64,000 nucleotides of DNA from Gigaspora margarita (GCA_009809945.1 WTPW01000986.1:186001-250000); one strand, 5' to 3'; counted from the stretch's first letter, positions 12,760-24,823 are shown. Notes: generated by a model from the letters alone, not told the origin. Made by a program: numbers and translations.

Positions 12760-13542
12760 ACATCCCTTATCTGTTATCTACATTATTTGGATAATTCAGA
12801 TAAAAAATCTAACAGATACAAACAATAAGAGGGCATTTATAAATAATGTTATGTACCCTCTACATAGTAGCTCTTGACCCTCCTAGACTATATAAAAAAT
12901 CCATATATTTATATATATAATTTTACAAAAACTTGGATATATTGTAACACAGTGATCTGATTTGGATGATTTGGTACTATTCAATTTGTCTCAAAAAACC
13001 AAATTCAGTAATACCAAAATTATTTTATTTGGATTACTGGATCAAAGTTAATTACAAAAACTATTGATTATATAGTAATTTTATAAGTAAAATAGTATTT
13101 GTTATAAATTTTGATCCAGTGATCCAAATGAAATAATTTTGGTACTATTCAATTCCTCTTCTTAAGATAAATCAAATGGTACCAAAAAAAATCATTCAAT
13201 TGGACCTCTGGATCAAAATTTTGACAAATTTTTATAAAAAAATTACATTATATTTTTTTGACCTTCCTACTTATCAGAAAAATGTTATACTTTATGACCC
13301 CTCTCCCTTTTGCATAAAATTATTTATTATTGAGTAAAATTTTGTAAGGAATTTTTTTAGTTAAGACACATAGGAAAGCTTCATCAGTGAAATCATGAAA
13401 TATTGTTCTTTTTTTTTTTTAAAAAAATCACTAACTGATCTTTCGCTCTCCACGAAATGAGCCAACACATATCATGAGCCAACATGTGTGTAATGTACAC
13501 ATACGTACCATCTAACGCGCCATTTCATATGACGTGATATTA
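12760..13542. other. Spacer with an old inverted repeat
   Basis: No gene. Around 12955-13220 there are mirrored copies of TTTGGATTACTGGATCAAA-like and TTTGGTACTATTCAATT words, suggesting a degraded foldback element. No TSD could be fixed. Confidence 0.4.
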
Positions 13543-13550
13543 CATGCCAC

Positions 13551-14201
13551 AAGGGATGGTAAATGACTTTAAATGACCCAATGATTTAAATGACAAATGC
13601 CCAGTCATTAGTCATTTCACGGCCAATGACTTAAGAAGGTCATATAACTTGATTGTCTAATACTTTTAGCCAATCAAAATTGATTATTGTCTCCGTAAAA
13701 TAAAACGACTATCCAATAAAAATTATAAATAACTGAATCATTTGATGAATGATTGCTATTTGTATTTTGGCTAAATGACTAGGTCATTCCAGACCGGTTA
13801 TAAAGCGGCATTCCAATCGAATCATAAGATCAGGTATGAAATGATTAAAAAAAAAAACACTAGACACAAAATAATGTATTTACTTTTTTAAAAAAAATAA
13901 AAAAATTTCGTGAATAATAATTTACCAATTGTAAAATGATAAAATCATTTTCGAATTTTAAAATCGACGTGAGTTGAGAAATGATGCGAACATATTTAAA
14001 ACATTGATCGGTAGGATATCAACTCTATGCAAAATGACCTAATGACCAAATGACCCCGGTCATTTGGAAATGACCCCGGTCATTTGGAAATGACCTAGTC
14101 ATTTGGTCACGAGTCATTTCCAAATGACCTCAAATGAGCGGTTATTTTGAGGTCAGGTCATTTGAAAAATTGGCAAATGACCAGGTCATTTACCATCCCT
14201 G
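13551..14201. mobile_element. 651-bp hAT-like element with AAATGACC arrays
   Basis: The left end AGGGATGGTAAATGAC and right end GTCATTTACCATCCCT are inverted. Flanks CATGCCAC (13543-13550) and CGTGCCAC (14202-14209) match at 7 of 8 bases, an aged 8-bp TSD. The right part has tandem palindromes of GGTCATTTGGAAATGACC (about 14058-14110). Any reading frame here is repeat-encoded. Confidence 0.68.
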
Positions 14202-14209
14202 CGTGCCAC

Positions 14210-14526
14210 CCTTTGCCGTAATGTCCGTACCATTTTTACAGCGCCATTCCGTAAAATGTTCCTGTGCGTGCCACAAGATCCGTGCTATTTGGAGCATTCC
14301 CGACGCCAACCCGTACCACCACTCGTATCACTTTTCTTATAGGGAAACCGGGCTTTTTTTTTCTCTCGCGTGCGTGCAGCTTTAACGATCATACAGATAA
14401 TCGAGAATGTCGCGAAAGTTACTGATTCGAAAAATCGTAATATTTATCGTTATCAAGTTCAAATTTAGGAATGCAATTACTTAAAACAAACAGACTCAAA
14501 ATAAAATAATGTAAACGAATTTTTAT
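14210..14526. other. Spacer, nothing recognised
   Basis: Less AT-rich than its surroundings (many CCGTACC / CGTGCC words at 14200-14330), but without a conserved protein or RNA signal. Confidence 0.35.
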
Positions 14527-14790
14527 TATTTTTAAGTTTTCCCACATTCAGTTCAAAGATGACCAATTAAAATTATGATAGCAAGCAGAGACGGATTTTA
14601 TTATCGTCATATTTTTAAGTTTTTCCCTCACTCAATTCACGTCTGATGACCAATTAAAATAATGATAATAGACAGACAGGCGAATTGTTATTCTCATCAT
14701 AGTTTTAAGTTTTTCCCACACTCAGTTCACGTTTTTTGGAAATGGCCAATCCAAATAATAATAGCAGACAGACAGACAAACATAATTGAC
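14527..14790. repeat. Three tandem copies of an about 88-bp unit downstream of the SDR gene
   Basis: Copies start near 14527, 14607 and 14700. Each contains TTTTAAGTTTTTCCCACACT-like sequence, then CAGTTCACG, ATGACCAATTAAAATAATGA and a CAGACAGAC run. Confidence 0.65.
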
Positions 14791-14942
14791 TTTTAGTAGT
14801 ATAAGATTAAATTTATTTGGGTATTCATTATTTAATGATAATTACATGAAATTCTTTAACTGTTACATTTGTAACAGAAAAAGTCCGCCTATTTTTACCA
14901 AATATACCCGAATATTGATATTAAAATTACGCAATAAATTAA

Positions 14943-16099
14943 TTATTCTTGTGATAATTTTTCGGTTATCAAATTTTCAGTAAATTCCCAAAGCTTCTTA
15001 GCCAAATCATCATCTTTAGCGCGTGAAGATTTTTCACCTTCTATACCGAATGGATCAAAATACCTTCCACGATAATTTTTTTCTTCAATTTCTGGACTAG
15101 TAGCACAGTATAAAGTAGTAATAGCTCCATCCTCAGTTGATATTGAAGAAGATAAAAAAGTTTCTGACCCAGATAAATCATTTTTTCTTGACATTTGAGT
15201 ATCTACGAGTCCTAAATAGATAATAAAATAATAAATAATACAAATTGGTTAATTTATATAGTTGTTTTAGGTAAATTTTTTAAAAATTTATTATATACCT
15301 GGATGAAGAGAAGTAGCATATATTTGTTCTTCAATATACCGTTTGTTTAATTCATTAGTAAATAAAATATTGGCAAGTTTTGATAGTGAATAACGTTGCG
15401 TTGCGTCCAGTGCATTTGGATCACTTAATTTTTCGAATTCAATTCCACCCTCAAAAAAGATATGATTACGACTGCTAACATTTACTATACGTGCTGGTTG
15501 CGAGGCTTTAATTTTTGGCAATAACAATTTAGTGAAAAGCTAACAACACAAACAAAAATCTGTTATTATGAATTTTTGATTTAATTATTATTTAATAAAT
15601 TTATTTTTTTTTACTTATTTTATTTACTTACAAAGTGTCCGACATGATTTACCCCAAATTCCTCTTGAATTCCATCATCAGTAAGTGAAAATGTTCTATT
15701 GATTATAATAACTTATTTATTCTAAATGTTCTTATAGTCACAAGTAGAAGAAATTATAATTTAACGATTATTACTTACTTTGTTGTGACTCCTGCATTAT
15801 TAATTCTGATAAAAATAAACAATCAAATATGATAAATTTTTGCAGCTTGTAAAATATTATATAATAAATAAATAGAACTTACAGAATGTGCAATGGTAAA
15901 TTTTTTGCCAAGAAATTTTCAGCACACTCTTTAACAGATTTCAAGTTTTTTAAATTCAAATGTAGAAATTCAACATTTTGATTTCCAGTTTCGGATTTGA
16001 TTTTTTCAACGGCAGCCTGTCCTTTCTCGATATTACGACCTAGCAGGAACACATGTGCATTTTTTCTGGCCAATTCTCTACAAGTAATATAACCTATCC

Positions 16100-16153
<54 letters not shown>

Positions 16154-16325
16154 CAATATGCCGATATTTTATTTTATATTTCAATTAATTTGATGAAAAT
16201 AATGATCTAATTACTTTTTCAGTCAGATCAGGAATTTTATCAAAAGTAAAATGTTTTTCTTTGGGGTGGGTAACAGCAGCTGTAAAAAAATTTTCTTTAG
16301 AGTGGGTAACAACAGCCGTATCCAT
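14943..16325 (-). CDS. Short-chain dehydrogenase/reductase (retinol dehydrogenase / WWOX-like), six exons, Rossmann motif disrupted
   Basis: Classical SDRs of this type are NAD(P)H-dependent oxidoreductases acting on alcohol/carbonyl substrates; the substrate is unknown. Exons on the minus strand: 16215-16325, about 15883-16103, 15779-15805, 15632-15695, 15299-15539 and 14943-15211, with GT-AG introns and consistent phases. The product is about 318 residues. Visible signatures: FTFDKIPDLTEK before the nucleotide fold, AGIGY of TGxxxGIG, NNAG, NHVGHF, VNVSS (catalytic Ser), YSLSK (catalytic Tyr and Lys) and LHPG. Exon 1 contains a duplicated block (TAVVTHSKE then TAAVTHPKE). The roughly eight residues before AGIGY, including the TG of the Rossmann motif, and the intron-1 acceptor are missing: a 48-nt A run (16104-16151) lies there. 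This may be an assembly artefact or a true lesion. No membrane segment was recognised. Confidence 0.82.
16104..16151. repeat. 48-nt A homopolymer inside the SDR gene
   Basis: An uninterrupted A run on the plus strand (T on the coding strand) exactly where the intron-1 acceptor and the start of the Rossmann motif should be. It could be a collapsed or mis-extended consensus, or the tail of a retroposed sequence. No TSD is evident. Confidence 0.9.
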
Positions 16326-18325
16326 TTTTTTTGTTTCAAAAATCCATTGAACGTAAAGGAGCACAAAGAGGGCATATTTATAGAGTTTCTATAATCATGA
16401 CTTGCGCTAAAATTTGAAATCGGATAATTAGATCTACCGTTATGAATTGATAATTTTCCGATAACGATAACGATGAGTTAAATTGCCTATTATAGTAATA
16501 ATATTGATATATATGTAGTAAATGAGAAAGTGGATTGGTGATAAAATTAACCCCAAAATGGGGGTTTAATATATATATTCCGAATCCACTTAAAACATAT
16601 GTAGAAATGTAACGGAAATAACTATAGATGTGACCAATAAAGAATTAAAAAGAAAATTAATCTCATGCTGAGTACATTCCATAAAAATACCTTCCAAGCA
16701 CACTTGAGTTTATATATTTTTTTTCTTTTTAAGTAGGATTGAACACTACCCGTTTCATCCAGGTTGATAAATTTGTATACGGTTCGGGACTTTAGATTTA
16801 GTACGAAAATATCAAAGAAAAAGAACAACGATATATATCATGGGAACGATGACGAAAATAAATTTAGAAATTGGCAGTAAAAGAAAAAGAAATTTCGCAA
16901 ACAATAATAAAGTTCCCTCATTAACATTAATAAAAATGCTATCGGAGATAAATTGGTGCATTGCCTAATACAAAGCTATTCCACGCAGTCTAAAGATGAC
17001 AAATCAACCAATTTCTCTTTCTGTAATACTTGAGTAAATTTTCTAAAATATTTTATGAAAATGCGTAATTACATAAGTACGTTCATTTTGATGCTTAAAA
17101 AGTTAATTAATTTAATGGAAAATAAACCCTTTGGCTATTTTTAGACGCATAAACCTAGCCAGATTAATATGAATTTGCTATCCAAACTCGAACAAGTTTT
17201 CGTTCGGGAATTTTAATCGATCTAATTAGAACATCTAAAATTACTAATTATGAGGTGCATATGCTACGTTATTTCTCAATTTACGCATGAAATTAGTTGT
17301 TTTTTATCAAATAAAAATACTGCGGAAATAATTTATATAGAATATTGTGGAGATAAAGTATAACCTTCTATAGAAAATTAGCATGTTTCAGATTGTATCA
17401 TATGGAGAACAATAAACCTTCTTCAAACAAAAATTTTTGTATTTATCTTTAATCTATCTTCTATCTATCTATCTATCTATCTTCTTTATAATTTAATTTT
17501 GGGTCTACACTTTACTATAACCGAAAACCGTTGGAACTTTAAGTTTGTGTGCTTTAACGTTTTTGATTGGCTATAACCGAAAACTATGGGAATTTTGGGA
17601 TTGTCCGTAACTGAAATGTGATCTAATCTAAGTGTGGAAATTTTGGGGTTGTGAGCTTTGATGTTTTATGACCTAAAATTGTGATCAGCAGAGAGAGAAA
17701 TTTTGAGTTTGTACACTTATAACGCGAGAAAAACTGGAATGAGATGATCGGTTATAACAATTATGACGATTACTATTTTAACTTAGATGTTTATGACATT
17801 CTTAATTGAAATTACCAATTATTGGCGATATTTGGATTGAAGTTGCCTATTTATTACGACATTCTAAATTAGTTATTCCTGATTATTAAATATTTCCTGA
17901 TTGCACCTTTAGAATTCTTAATTATGAATCGTAATTTCTAAATAAAGTTGCTTCTTAATTACGACATTCCTAATTGCAACATATGGGTGATTGATTATTT
18001 TTGGAATCCGGACTAATTTTATATATGACGTAATAACAGTTGCCCTGGATTAATTATATAGATTAATAATAACCATATTTTAAATTACGACAATTCCAAA
18101 TTACTATTTGAAAATTACATATTACAATATTCTAAATATAACTACTTTCTGATTAGAATTAAAGTTATGTCATAATCACCATCTTTCATATTAAATCTGA
18201 AACGAGTTTACTAATTTTCCCACCATTTCTGATTGGCTCTACTAATCATTCACGTATCGGAATATCTTCCCATGAAATAACCAGGTTTTTTATTTCCGAT
18301 CATGATATTATCGATTGATTTTTAC
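16326..18325. other. Intergenic region upstream of the SDR gene
   Basis: No conserved gene. It should hold the SDR promoter, but no diagnostic element can be named. A (CTAT)n microsatellite lies at about 17456-17485. From about 17505 to 17740, words such as gggtctacactttact and ttttgattgg resemble ends of the long repeat at 31012-34990. Confidence 0.45.
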
Positions 18326-18555
18326 AGGGCTATCTCCAAATTTCCGGGTCAGATGCGTCGGATCTTGGTCGGTGTTTAGCCCTAATTGTTAGCAGGTTCT
18401 ATAGGAAAATTACCAGCTGGGCATTTTTTATTTAATGAATGGATATGATTTATTAGTAAAATTTTTTTGATCTTTGGGGCAAATTGATCAATTCCGACCA
18501 TGATTCCGATGCGATCCGACGTATCCCGACCGGAATTTGGGGGGCTCCCCTGTAT
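18326..18555. mobile_element. About 230-bp TIR element (CAGGGCTATCTCC end)
   Basis: The left ACAGGGCTATCTCCAAATTT followed by CCGGGTCAGATGCGTCGGATC pairs with the inverted right end (GATCCGACGTATCCCGACCGG, then AATTTGGGGGGCTCCCCTG). No clear TSD. Confidence 0.55.
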
Positions 18556-19348
18556 GAGTTGTAAAAATCATGAGATATCGTTTACATTTGCATGATTGAT
18601 CGATGAACTGTATAATATACAAGAGTATATGGGCGCCACCGGCGCCCTGTATATAAATAATATATAAATTGAAACAATAGGTTTATATATTATAATTTTT
18701 TATTTGTAATAAGGTGTATTTGATAGTTATGTTTATACGGGAGGGTATATAATATGTAGTAGTGAGAATTTTTTTTTTATTCGGGTTAGTTACTTAATAT
18801 TTAATTGCCACTAATTCATAACATTAATTACCATAAAATGCCAAGGGTTCTATAAATTAGTTGTTATATATAGTTGGCAATTTTACAAATTAATACTGCA
18901 TTTCGGCATTGCTGCATTATGACATTACGGCATTATGACAATACTCATTACGATATTACGGCATTACTGCAATTAGATGCTATGTCGTAATTATTTTTAC
19001 CACTGGTAAAATGCCGTAATTGCTGTAGTTCAGTAATTCTACCACCAACTATAGGTTATATATTGTATGAATTTATATTATATAATATTGTAAAAATTAT
19101 CCACTATGTATTAGTTAGATTTTGTTACGTGGGAATTTTTTATTTAATATTTGGATTTTCGCACAGTGTTAACATAACCGATTAAGGAAGTTAATTGTTG
19201 GCGTTTTTCATCATATATTGTAACTTTTTTGTTTGTAATAATGGTGTTTTGAATATTGTGATTGGAGTTTGCTACAGATGCTTGACGCAACTGATGACGC
19301 AACCTGACGAAACCATAAGTTGCGTCACTGACGCATGATGATAAGTTA
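18556..19348. repeat. Spacer with dispersed ATTACGGCATTA words
   Basis: Between 18895 and 19030 the motif ATTACGGCATTA and its complement recur several times, probably an old TIR element. 19262-19340 carries GACGCAA/TTGCGTC words that reappear at 20060-20095, so an outer element may enclose 19349-20028. No gene. Confidence 0.4.
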
Positions 19349-19617
19349 GTGGTGTCCAAAAAATTTTGCATTTTGTGTAACCAGAGTCAATCTGACGATT
19401 CGGATTCAGACCTCGGATCGAACCTGCGGAGCATTAATACTAGTTTAGTACAGCCAAGTAATATTATAGCAAAATTGCAATCCAAGCAATTTTTTTACTT
19501 AATACTTCGGTTACCAGGTTTATTAGTAAATTTTGCTAATATTTGGTGAGTTCGGGCAAAATTATTTAGGTAGGATTAGCTCGAATTACATAAAATGCAA
19601 AATTTTTTGGACACCAC
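19349..19617. mobile_element. 269-bp MITE with near-identical TIRs (GTGGTGTCCAAAAAATTTTG)
   Basis: GTGGTGTCCAAAAAATTTTG opens the element and its exact complement closes it; similarity continues about 15 bp further. TA lies on both sides (19347-19348 and 19618-19619), compatible with a TA-duplicating (Tc1/mariner-like) insertion. Few differences between the arms suggest a recent insertion. Confidence 0.72.
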
Positions 19618-19641
19618 TAACCGACGCAACTCAACCATATG

Positions 19642-20028
19642 GGCGATGGACTAAGAAAACCCGTCTTCGAAGTGGGGTTTCCATTTTGAGAAAATGACGA
19701 TTATTGTTTTGTGAAACCTAAATTTTTACCCCAGACTTTGTGTTTATTTCTAGATATCAATTACTGAATAAACAACATCATGTGATTATAAAACATTAAT
19801 TGACCAATCTAATTTAATTGAGCCGTCGATCTTTTGCTGTTGATCTATTTTTAGAACACATACGTTTAAAGATTGGTCTACCTTCAAGTTAAAATATTTC
19901 GATAAATTATTATATCAATGTAGGGTGAAAAGTGAAATACATATAAATAGAAACTGTACTTTGTTTTGAATCAAAAATCTCGAAATTGATAAAAAAGTGC
20001 CGAAGACGGGTTTTCCTAGTCCATCGCC
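19642..20028. mobile_element. 387-bp MITE with GGCGATGGACTA ends
   Basis: GGCGATGGACTAAGAAAACC, then CGTCTTCG, pairs with CGAAGACGGGTTTTCCTAGT, then CCATCGCC. CATATG on each side (19636-19641 and 20029-20034) may be a 6-bp TSD, but it is itself a palindrome, so element limits are ambiguous by a few bases. Confidence 0.7.
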
Positions 20029-20144
20029 CATATGTTTTAAGGGTCACATGAGCAATTGCGTCAGCTCACGTGTATTGCGTCTGCATTCGTCATGGCAGTT
20101 TTTCTAAAGTTTGCTAATGATCAATTAATTTATTATGGCTGTTG

Positions 20145-22480
20145 CGATATCCCTATGAAAACTCGATACACGGAAATGCATGCATAAATACGAAATTGTA
20201 TACGGGTAAGCACGGGTTTCAAAATCACTGCACGGAAACTGCACGGAAACTGATCATCCAAAAAATTTAATACACGTTATCACACGAAAAATTGAAATCC
20301 GTGCACTATCGTGCATAGTATTATATCCATATATTGACGTGTATTAATCTTTATGATCACATGATTTCCGTGCATTAACGTGCACAATCGTTAAGATTCT
20401 TAACGATCATAATTTCCGTGCACTATTGTTAAGATTCTTAACGATTATAATTTTCGTGCAATGACGTGCACAATCGTTAAGATTCTTAATGATCATAATT
20501 TCGGTGCACTGACGTCACGTTCATCACAATCGTTAAGATTCCTTAACGATCACAATTTTGTACACTGAAGTGCACAATCGTTAAGATTCTTAACGATCAT
20601 AATTTTCGTGTGCTGATGTGCACAATCGTTAAGATTCTTAACGATCATTTTTAATGATCATATCATTATTATAAGATTCTTAATGATCATAACATTAAGA
20701 TTCTTAACGATCATTCTTAACGATCATATCGTTAAGATTCTAATGATCATATNGTTAAGATTCTTAACGATTATTCTTAACGATCATATCATTAAGAATC
20801 TTAATGATCATATCTTTAAGATTCTTAACGATCATATCATTAAGAATCTTAACGATCATACCGTTAACATTCTTAACAATCATTCTTAATGATCATATCG
20901 TTAAGATTCTTAACAATCATATCATTAAGATTCTTAATGATCATATCGTTAAGATTCTTAACGATCATATCATTAAGAATCTTAATGATCATATCGTTAA
21001 GATTCTTAACGATCATATCGTTAAGAATCTTAACGATCACATCATTAAGATTCTTAACATTCATATCATTAAGAATCTTAACGGCCATATCGTTAAGATT
21101 CTTAACGATCATATCGTTAAGAATCTTAACGATCATATCATTAAGATTCTTAACGATCATATCGTTAAGAATCTTAACGATCATATCATTAAGATTATTA
21201 ACGATCATATCGTTAAAATTCTTAATGATCATATTATTAAGATTCTTAATGATCATATTGTTAAGATTCTTAATGATCATATTGTTAAGATTCCTTAATG
21301 ATGTGCATTAACATGCACAATCATTAATGTTCTTAATGATCATAATTTTTATGCACTGATATGCACAATCGTTAAGATTCTTAACGATCATGCATAATTA
21401 CATGATGATCATTAAGATCCTAACGATCATAATTCTGTGCATTAACGTGATGATCATTAAATTCTTAATGACTATAATTTCCGTGCATTGACGCACACTT
21501 TTTTATTTTTTTGTTTTTTTTTTTGCATTTAACAATAATAATTTCCATGCTTTGACGCACACAAATTATATTTGATTTGTAAGTAAATAAATATTTACTT
21601 ATTTATTTTATTTTTTTTGTTTTTCTTTTATTTTTATAATTTTTTTTTTTACAACTCACTAATTTTCATAGAATTTTTTTTAGTTATTGTCATTGCTTTT
21701 GAAGTTATTCTTTGGAGTTATTGCCTTGCAAGTTGCTCTTTTGGAATCACTATCATTTTGGTATATGTTTTTTCATCATTTTTGAGGTATTAAAGCTTTT
21801 TTTCTTACTATTATTTTTTTCTTCAATTTTTATTTACTTTCAGTATATTATTACATTTTAGTATCTCCCTTGAGTTATTGCCATTAGAGTTGCTACAATT
21901 GGAGTTGTTACTATTGGAATTATTGCTAGAGTAGTCATTTCAATTTTTTTTTTGAACCTTTCATTTTGATACTATTGCTTTACATTGTCTTTTTTTCGAT
22001 ATTATTAGTTGCTGGGTTATTTTTAAAAGATTTTTAGTAATTAAAAGTATTTTCTTATTTGGCATGTAAATTATTAAATTAAAGTATTCATATTATAAAT
22101 TTATTTAATAAAATAATAAAATTTAGTTAATAAAATATAAAATTTAATTAATAAATTTAGTTAATAAAATTATAAAATTTAGTTAATAAAATAATAATAT
22201 AAATGTATATATGGATATATGTTATTATATGTTATGTATAGACATATACTATTATATGTTACCTGTACATAAATATGCACAAGACAATGCACGCAATAAC
22301 ACATAAAATTGCACATTAGTACATGCACTGTTGCACAGAATCTGTGCCCTTTTACGTGCTGTAAATGTGCTTTCTCATACATTGTCTCGTATAGATTTAT
22401 ATGCAGGTTCGTGTGGTTCCATATCCAAATTTTTTCGTGTATTGCAGTATCATTCCGTGCTGCAATTTGTTATAGGGTTT
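20145..22480. repeat. Large foldback-like region with CGTGCA words and a central palindromic satellite
   Basis: Left flank (20145-20390) and right flank (22260-22480) are both rich in GTGCA / TGCAC / CACGGAA words. The left has ATCCCTATG..., the right ...ATAGGGTTTGAT in inverted sense, hinting at a single 2.3-kb element around the satellite. 21500-22250 is poly-pyrimidine/AT sequence without genes. Limits are approximate. Confidence 0.45.
20380..21500. repeat. Palindromic satellite: 48-bp units flanking a 24-bp array
   Basis: The core 20643-21305 is about 27 copies of a 24-bp unit, ATCATATCGTTAAGATTCTT then AACG. Each contains a near-palindrome CGTTAAGATTCTTAACG and a second one, ATGATCAT. 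Left (20380-20642) and right (21305-21500) units are about 48 bp and insert a CGTGCAC-type half between palindromes. Because 24 is a multiple of 3, frames stay open on both strands (for example 20804-21298 plus, 20873-21280 minus), giving 8-residue peptide repeats that I treat as artefacts. One N at 20753. Confidence 0.88.
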
Positions 22481-22544
22481 GATAGATTTTTAAAATCGAG
22501 GCAGAAACTAGTGTTAATAATTTAATTAAATCAACATGCATATA

Positions 22545-23370
22545 AAATTTGTCACTCGACCCACATACGACGTACATGACCATGAACGAAGTTATGGGGC
22601 AGCTATTTGTCATGAGACCTAGACCGGGGACATGATATAGAGCGAAGGGTGGTAGTTATGAGGTATTGGTGGTTTAAATGGAATAGTAGGGGAGTCAGGT
22701 GAATATGAGGTATTGCGTGGGAATTATTGATGTAGTTGAGTAAGTAAGAGGTATTGGTGATGAAGTTATGAAACATGGGAGTTAGGTAAGTGTGAGGTTT
22801 TGCGTGGGAAATTATACGATTGAGTTGAGTAAGGATAATGTCATAGGAGGTGGTTATTTAAGGAAAGAGGAGTAAGTAGCTTTGTCGTTAATACCCGCCT
22901 GCCCACCACAAAGAGCAGGCTTTGGAGGTTTAGGTTGATTAATGGAATGATCAATAGCCTGGATGGCTATCTCGGATAATGCTTCGATAGCCTAACTATA
23001 CAGCTCGGATATCAAAAAAGAAGACCAGTTTAGCGATACTAGAGATGACTGGGAACCATGTGAGCAGCAAGACAAAATCCCATATGTGTATTTTATAGTT
23101 GTGGAAATATGGGTCGAGTGACAAATGAAATACATATATGAAATCTCACCTTGCTGCTCACATGTCCACAGTCGATTTCTGGCATCACTAAACTAGTACT
23201 ATGTTTGTTTCTCTTTCTTTGATATCCGAGCTATATAGTCTGGCTATCAAAGTACCTACCTTTGACATCCAGGTTGTCCACATGGACTATCAATGTACCA
23301 TACCTGTTACCTACAAATACCTCACCATTACCTCATATTTACCAGTTGTCAGTTCATGTCATGGAGCGAT
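22545..23370. mobile_element. Foldback element with long imperfect arms
   Basis: The left arm (about 22600-23070) and right arm (about 23145-23365) are inverted copies sharing CTCGGATATCAAA, ATGTGAGCAGCAAG, TAGTTTAGTGAT and ATGAGGTATT words. A second inverted pair, TTTGTCACTCGACCCA, occurs at 22548 and 23107. No coding sequence. Confidence 0.55.
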
Positions 23371-23808
23371 CCTGGTATGATTCCCTGAAAGTTAGTTCCT
23401 TGCCAACTCATTTTTCTGACCAACAGAATGTTTTACCTACAGCACTTTTTGTTGACAGAATCTTTCCTTGATATACCATGTTTCGACATTCCCTTTTCTT
23501 GACATCTCATATTTTCAACAAGACATTTATCTGACATGACATATTTCTAATTTGACTTTCCTCCAACACTAAGTTTTTATGAATAAACTTTTTCTGACAA
23601 GAACAATAAACTCAGTGATCATCACATCATGTGAAATTATACAAATATGTCATTTGTTTACTAGTACTATCAACTCAGCCTAAATTATACTATCACCTAA
23701 CCTAATCTAACCCTAACCCTAACCAGTATTATAAATTCAAAAATTTTTTATTTCGTGCAAACGCAGGAAAAAATGCTCAAAAAAAATTTTATATGCGCGT
23801 TATATATA

Positions 23809-24823
23809 CAGGGTAGGGGTCTTAGCTGGGTTGGGTCTGACCCAACCTGACCCGGATCAGGCCCAACCCAGGTCGGGTTGGGTCAGATCAAACCCGGATT
23901 AGGTCAGACCCGGGTCAGAAAAAACCCGGGTCGGGTCAGATCCGGGTCAGATTATTTTCAATGATCGCAAGTAGTCGCTACATAGTAAAGTTCAAATTTT
24001 ACTATCAAAATCGATAAAATGTGCTTAAGTAAACTTGTTTAGAAGAGCAAAATACATATGGGGCCATTGCAGTAGAAAGGGCCAAAACTCAGAAATATAT
24101 AATTTTGAGAAAACCTTGTTTATTTTTTCAGACTGATCCGGGTCAATCAAAAATTATGTGATTTGATTGGTTGATCATATCAGATAATCTCGTGATATAC
24201 AAGTCTTCTAAAGACTTTTTTTTAAAATATCTTGATTTTTTATTATGCAAACCAATTTCTATTTGTAATTGAAAAGTATAGCCCACCTCAAGATTAATTC
24301 GAATCTTGAAAGAACTCAAATTTGATTGTTAGAGGAGTTTGGGCCCTTTCTACTGCAACGGCCCTATATACTCTGAAATTTTCATCCAAATTGGAGAAAT
24401 TTTTACTATTTAACTTTTAAGTTTTACGTTTGGCGAACATATTTTTTAAAAAGATTCTAATTTTTTTGTTGAACGTAAAAATTAAAAGTCAAATAATAAA
24501 AATTTCTCCGATTTGGATAAAAATTTCAGGATATATGCATTTTGATCTTCCAAACATGTTTACATAAGCAAATTTTATTGATTTACATAGTAAAATTTAG
24601 ACTTTACTATGTAGCAACTATTATTGACCCAGGTTCAACCCGGGTTGGATTGGGTTGGGTCTGACCCGGGTCGGGTTTGACATGAGGCGGGTCAGACCCA
24701 GGTCGGGTTTGACATGAGGCAGATTAGACCCAGGTCAGGTTTTGACCCAAGTGGGTCTAACCCGGGTCAGGCCCAAACCCAACCCAACCTGACCCACTAA
24801 GTCCCCTAATACGGGGAGCCCTG
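23809..24823. mobile_element. 1.0-kb TIR element built of GGGTCGGGT / ACCCGACCC motifs
   Basis: Ends CAGGGTAGGGGTCTTAG and (inverted) CAGGGCTCCCCGTATTAGGGG then ACTTAG. Both subterminal 120-150 bp consist of GACCCGGGTC / GGGTTGGGTC words in many orientations, far more GC-rich than anything around them. The flanks (TATATATA against ATATATGT) give only a weak TSD. Another MITE is nested at 24060-24366. hAT-like by end sequence; inference. Confidence 0.68.
24060..24366. mobile_element. About 305-bp nested MITE (GGGCCATTGCAGTAGAAAGG ends)
   Basis: The left GGGCCATTGCAGTAGAAAGG, then GCC, pairs with the right GGCCCTTTCTACTGCAACGG, then CCC. It lies inside the GGGTCGGGT element, itself inside a TGACA-array element, so three insertion layers are visible. 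TSD not resolved. Confidence 0.65.

Noticed and set aside
20804..21311. 140-164-residue reading frames on the plus strand through the palindromic array
   Set aside because: They consist only of 8-residue repeats forced by the 24-bp period and occur on both strands; no start context or motif supports a protein.
20380..21500. CRISPR array
   Set aside because: Repeats are contiguous or alternate with near-identical sequence, there are no unique spacers, and the genome is eukaryotic.
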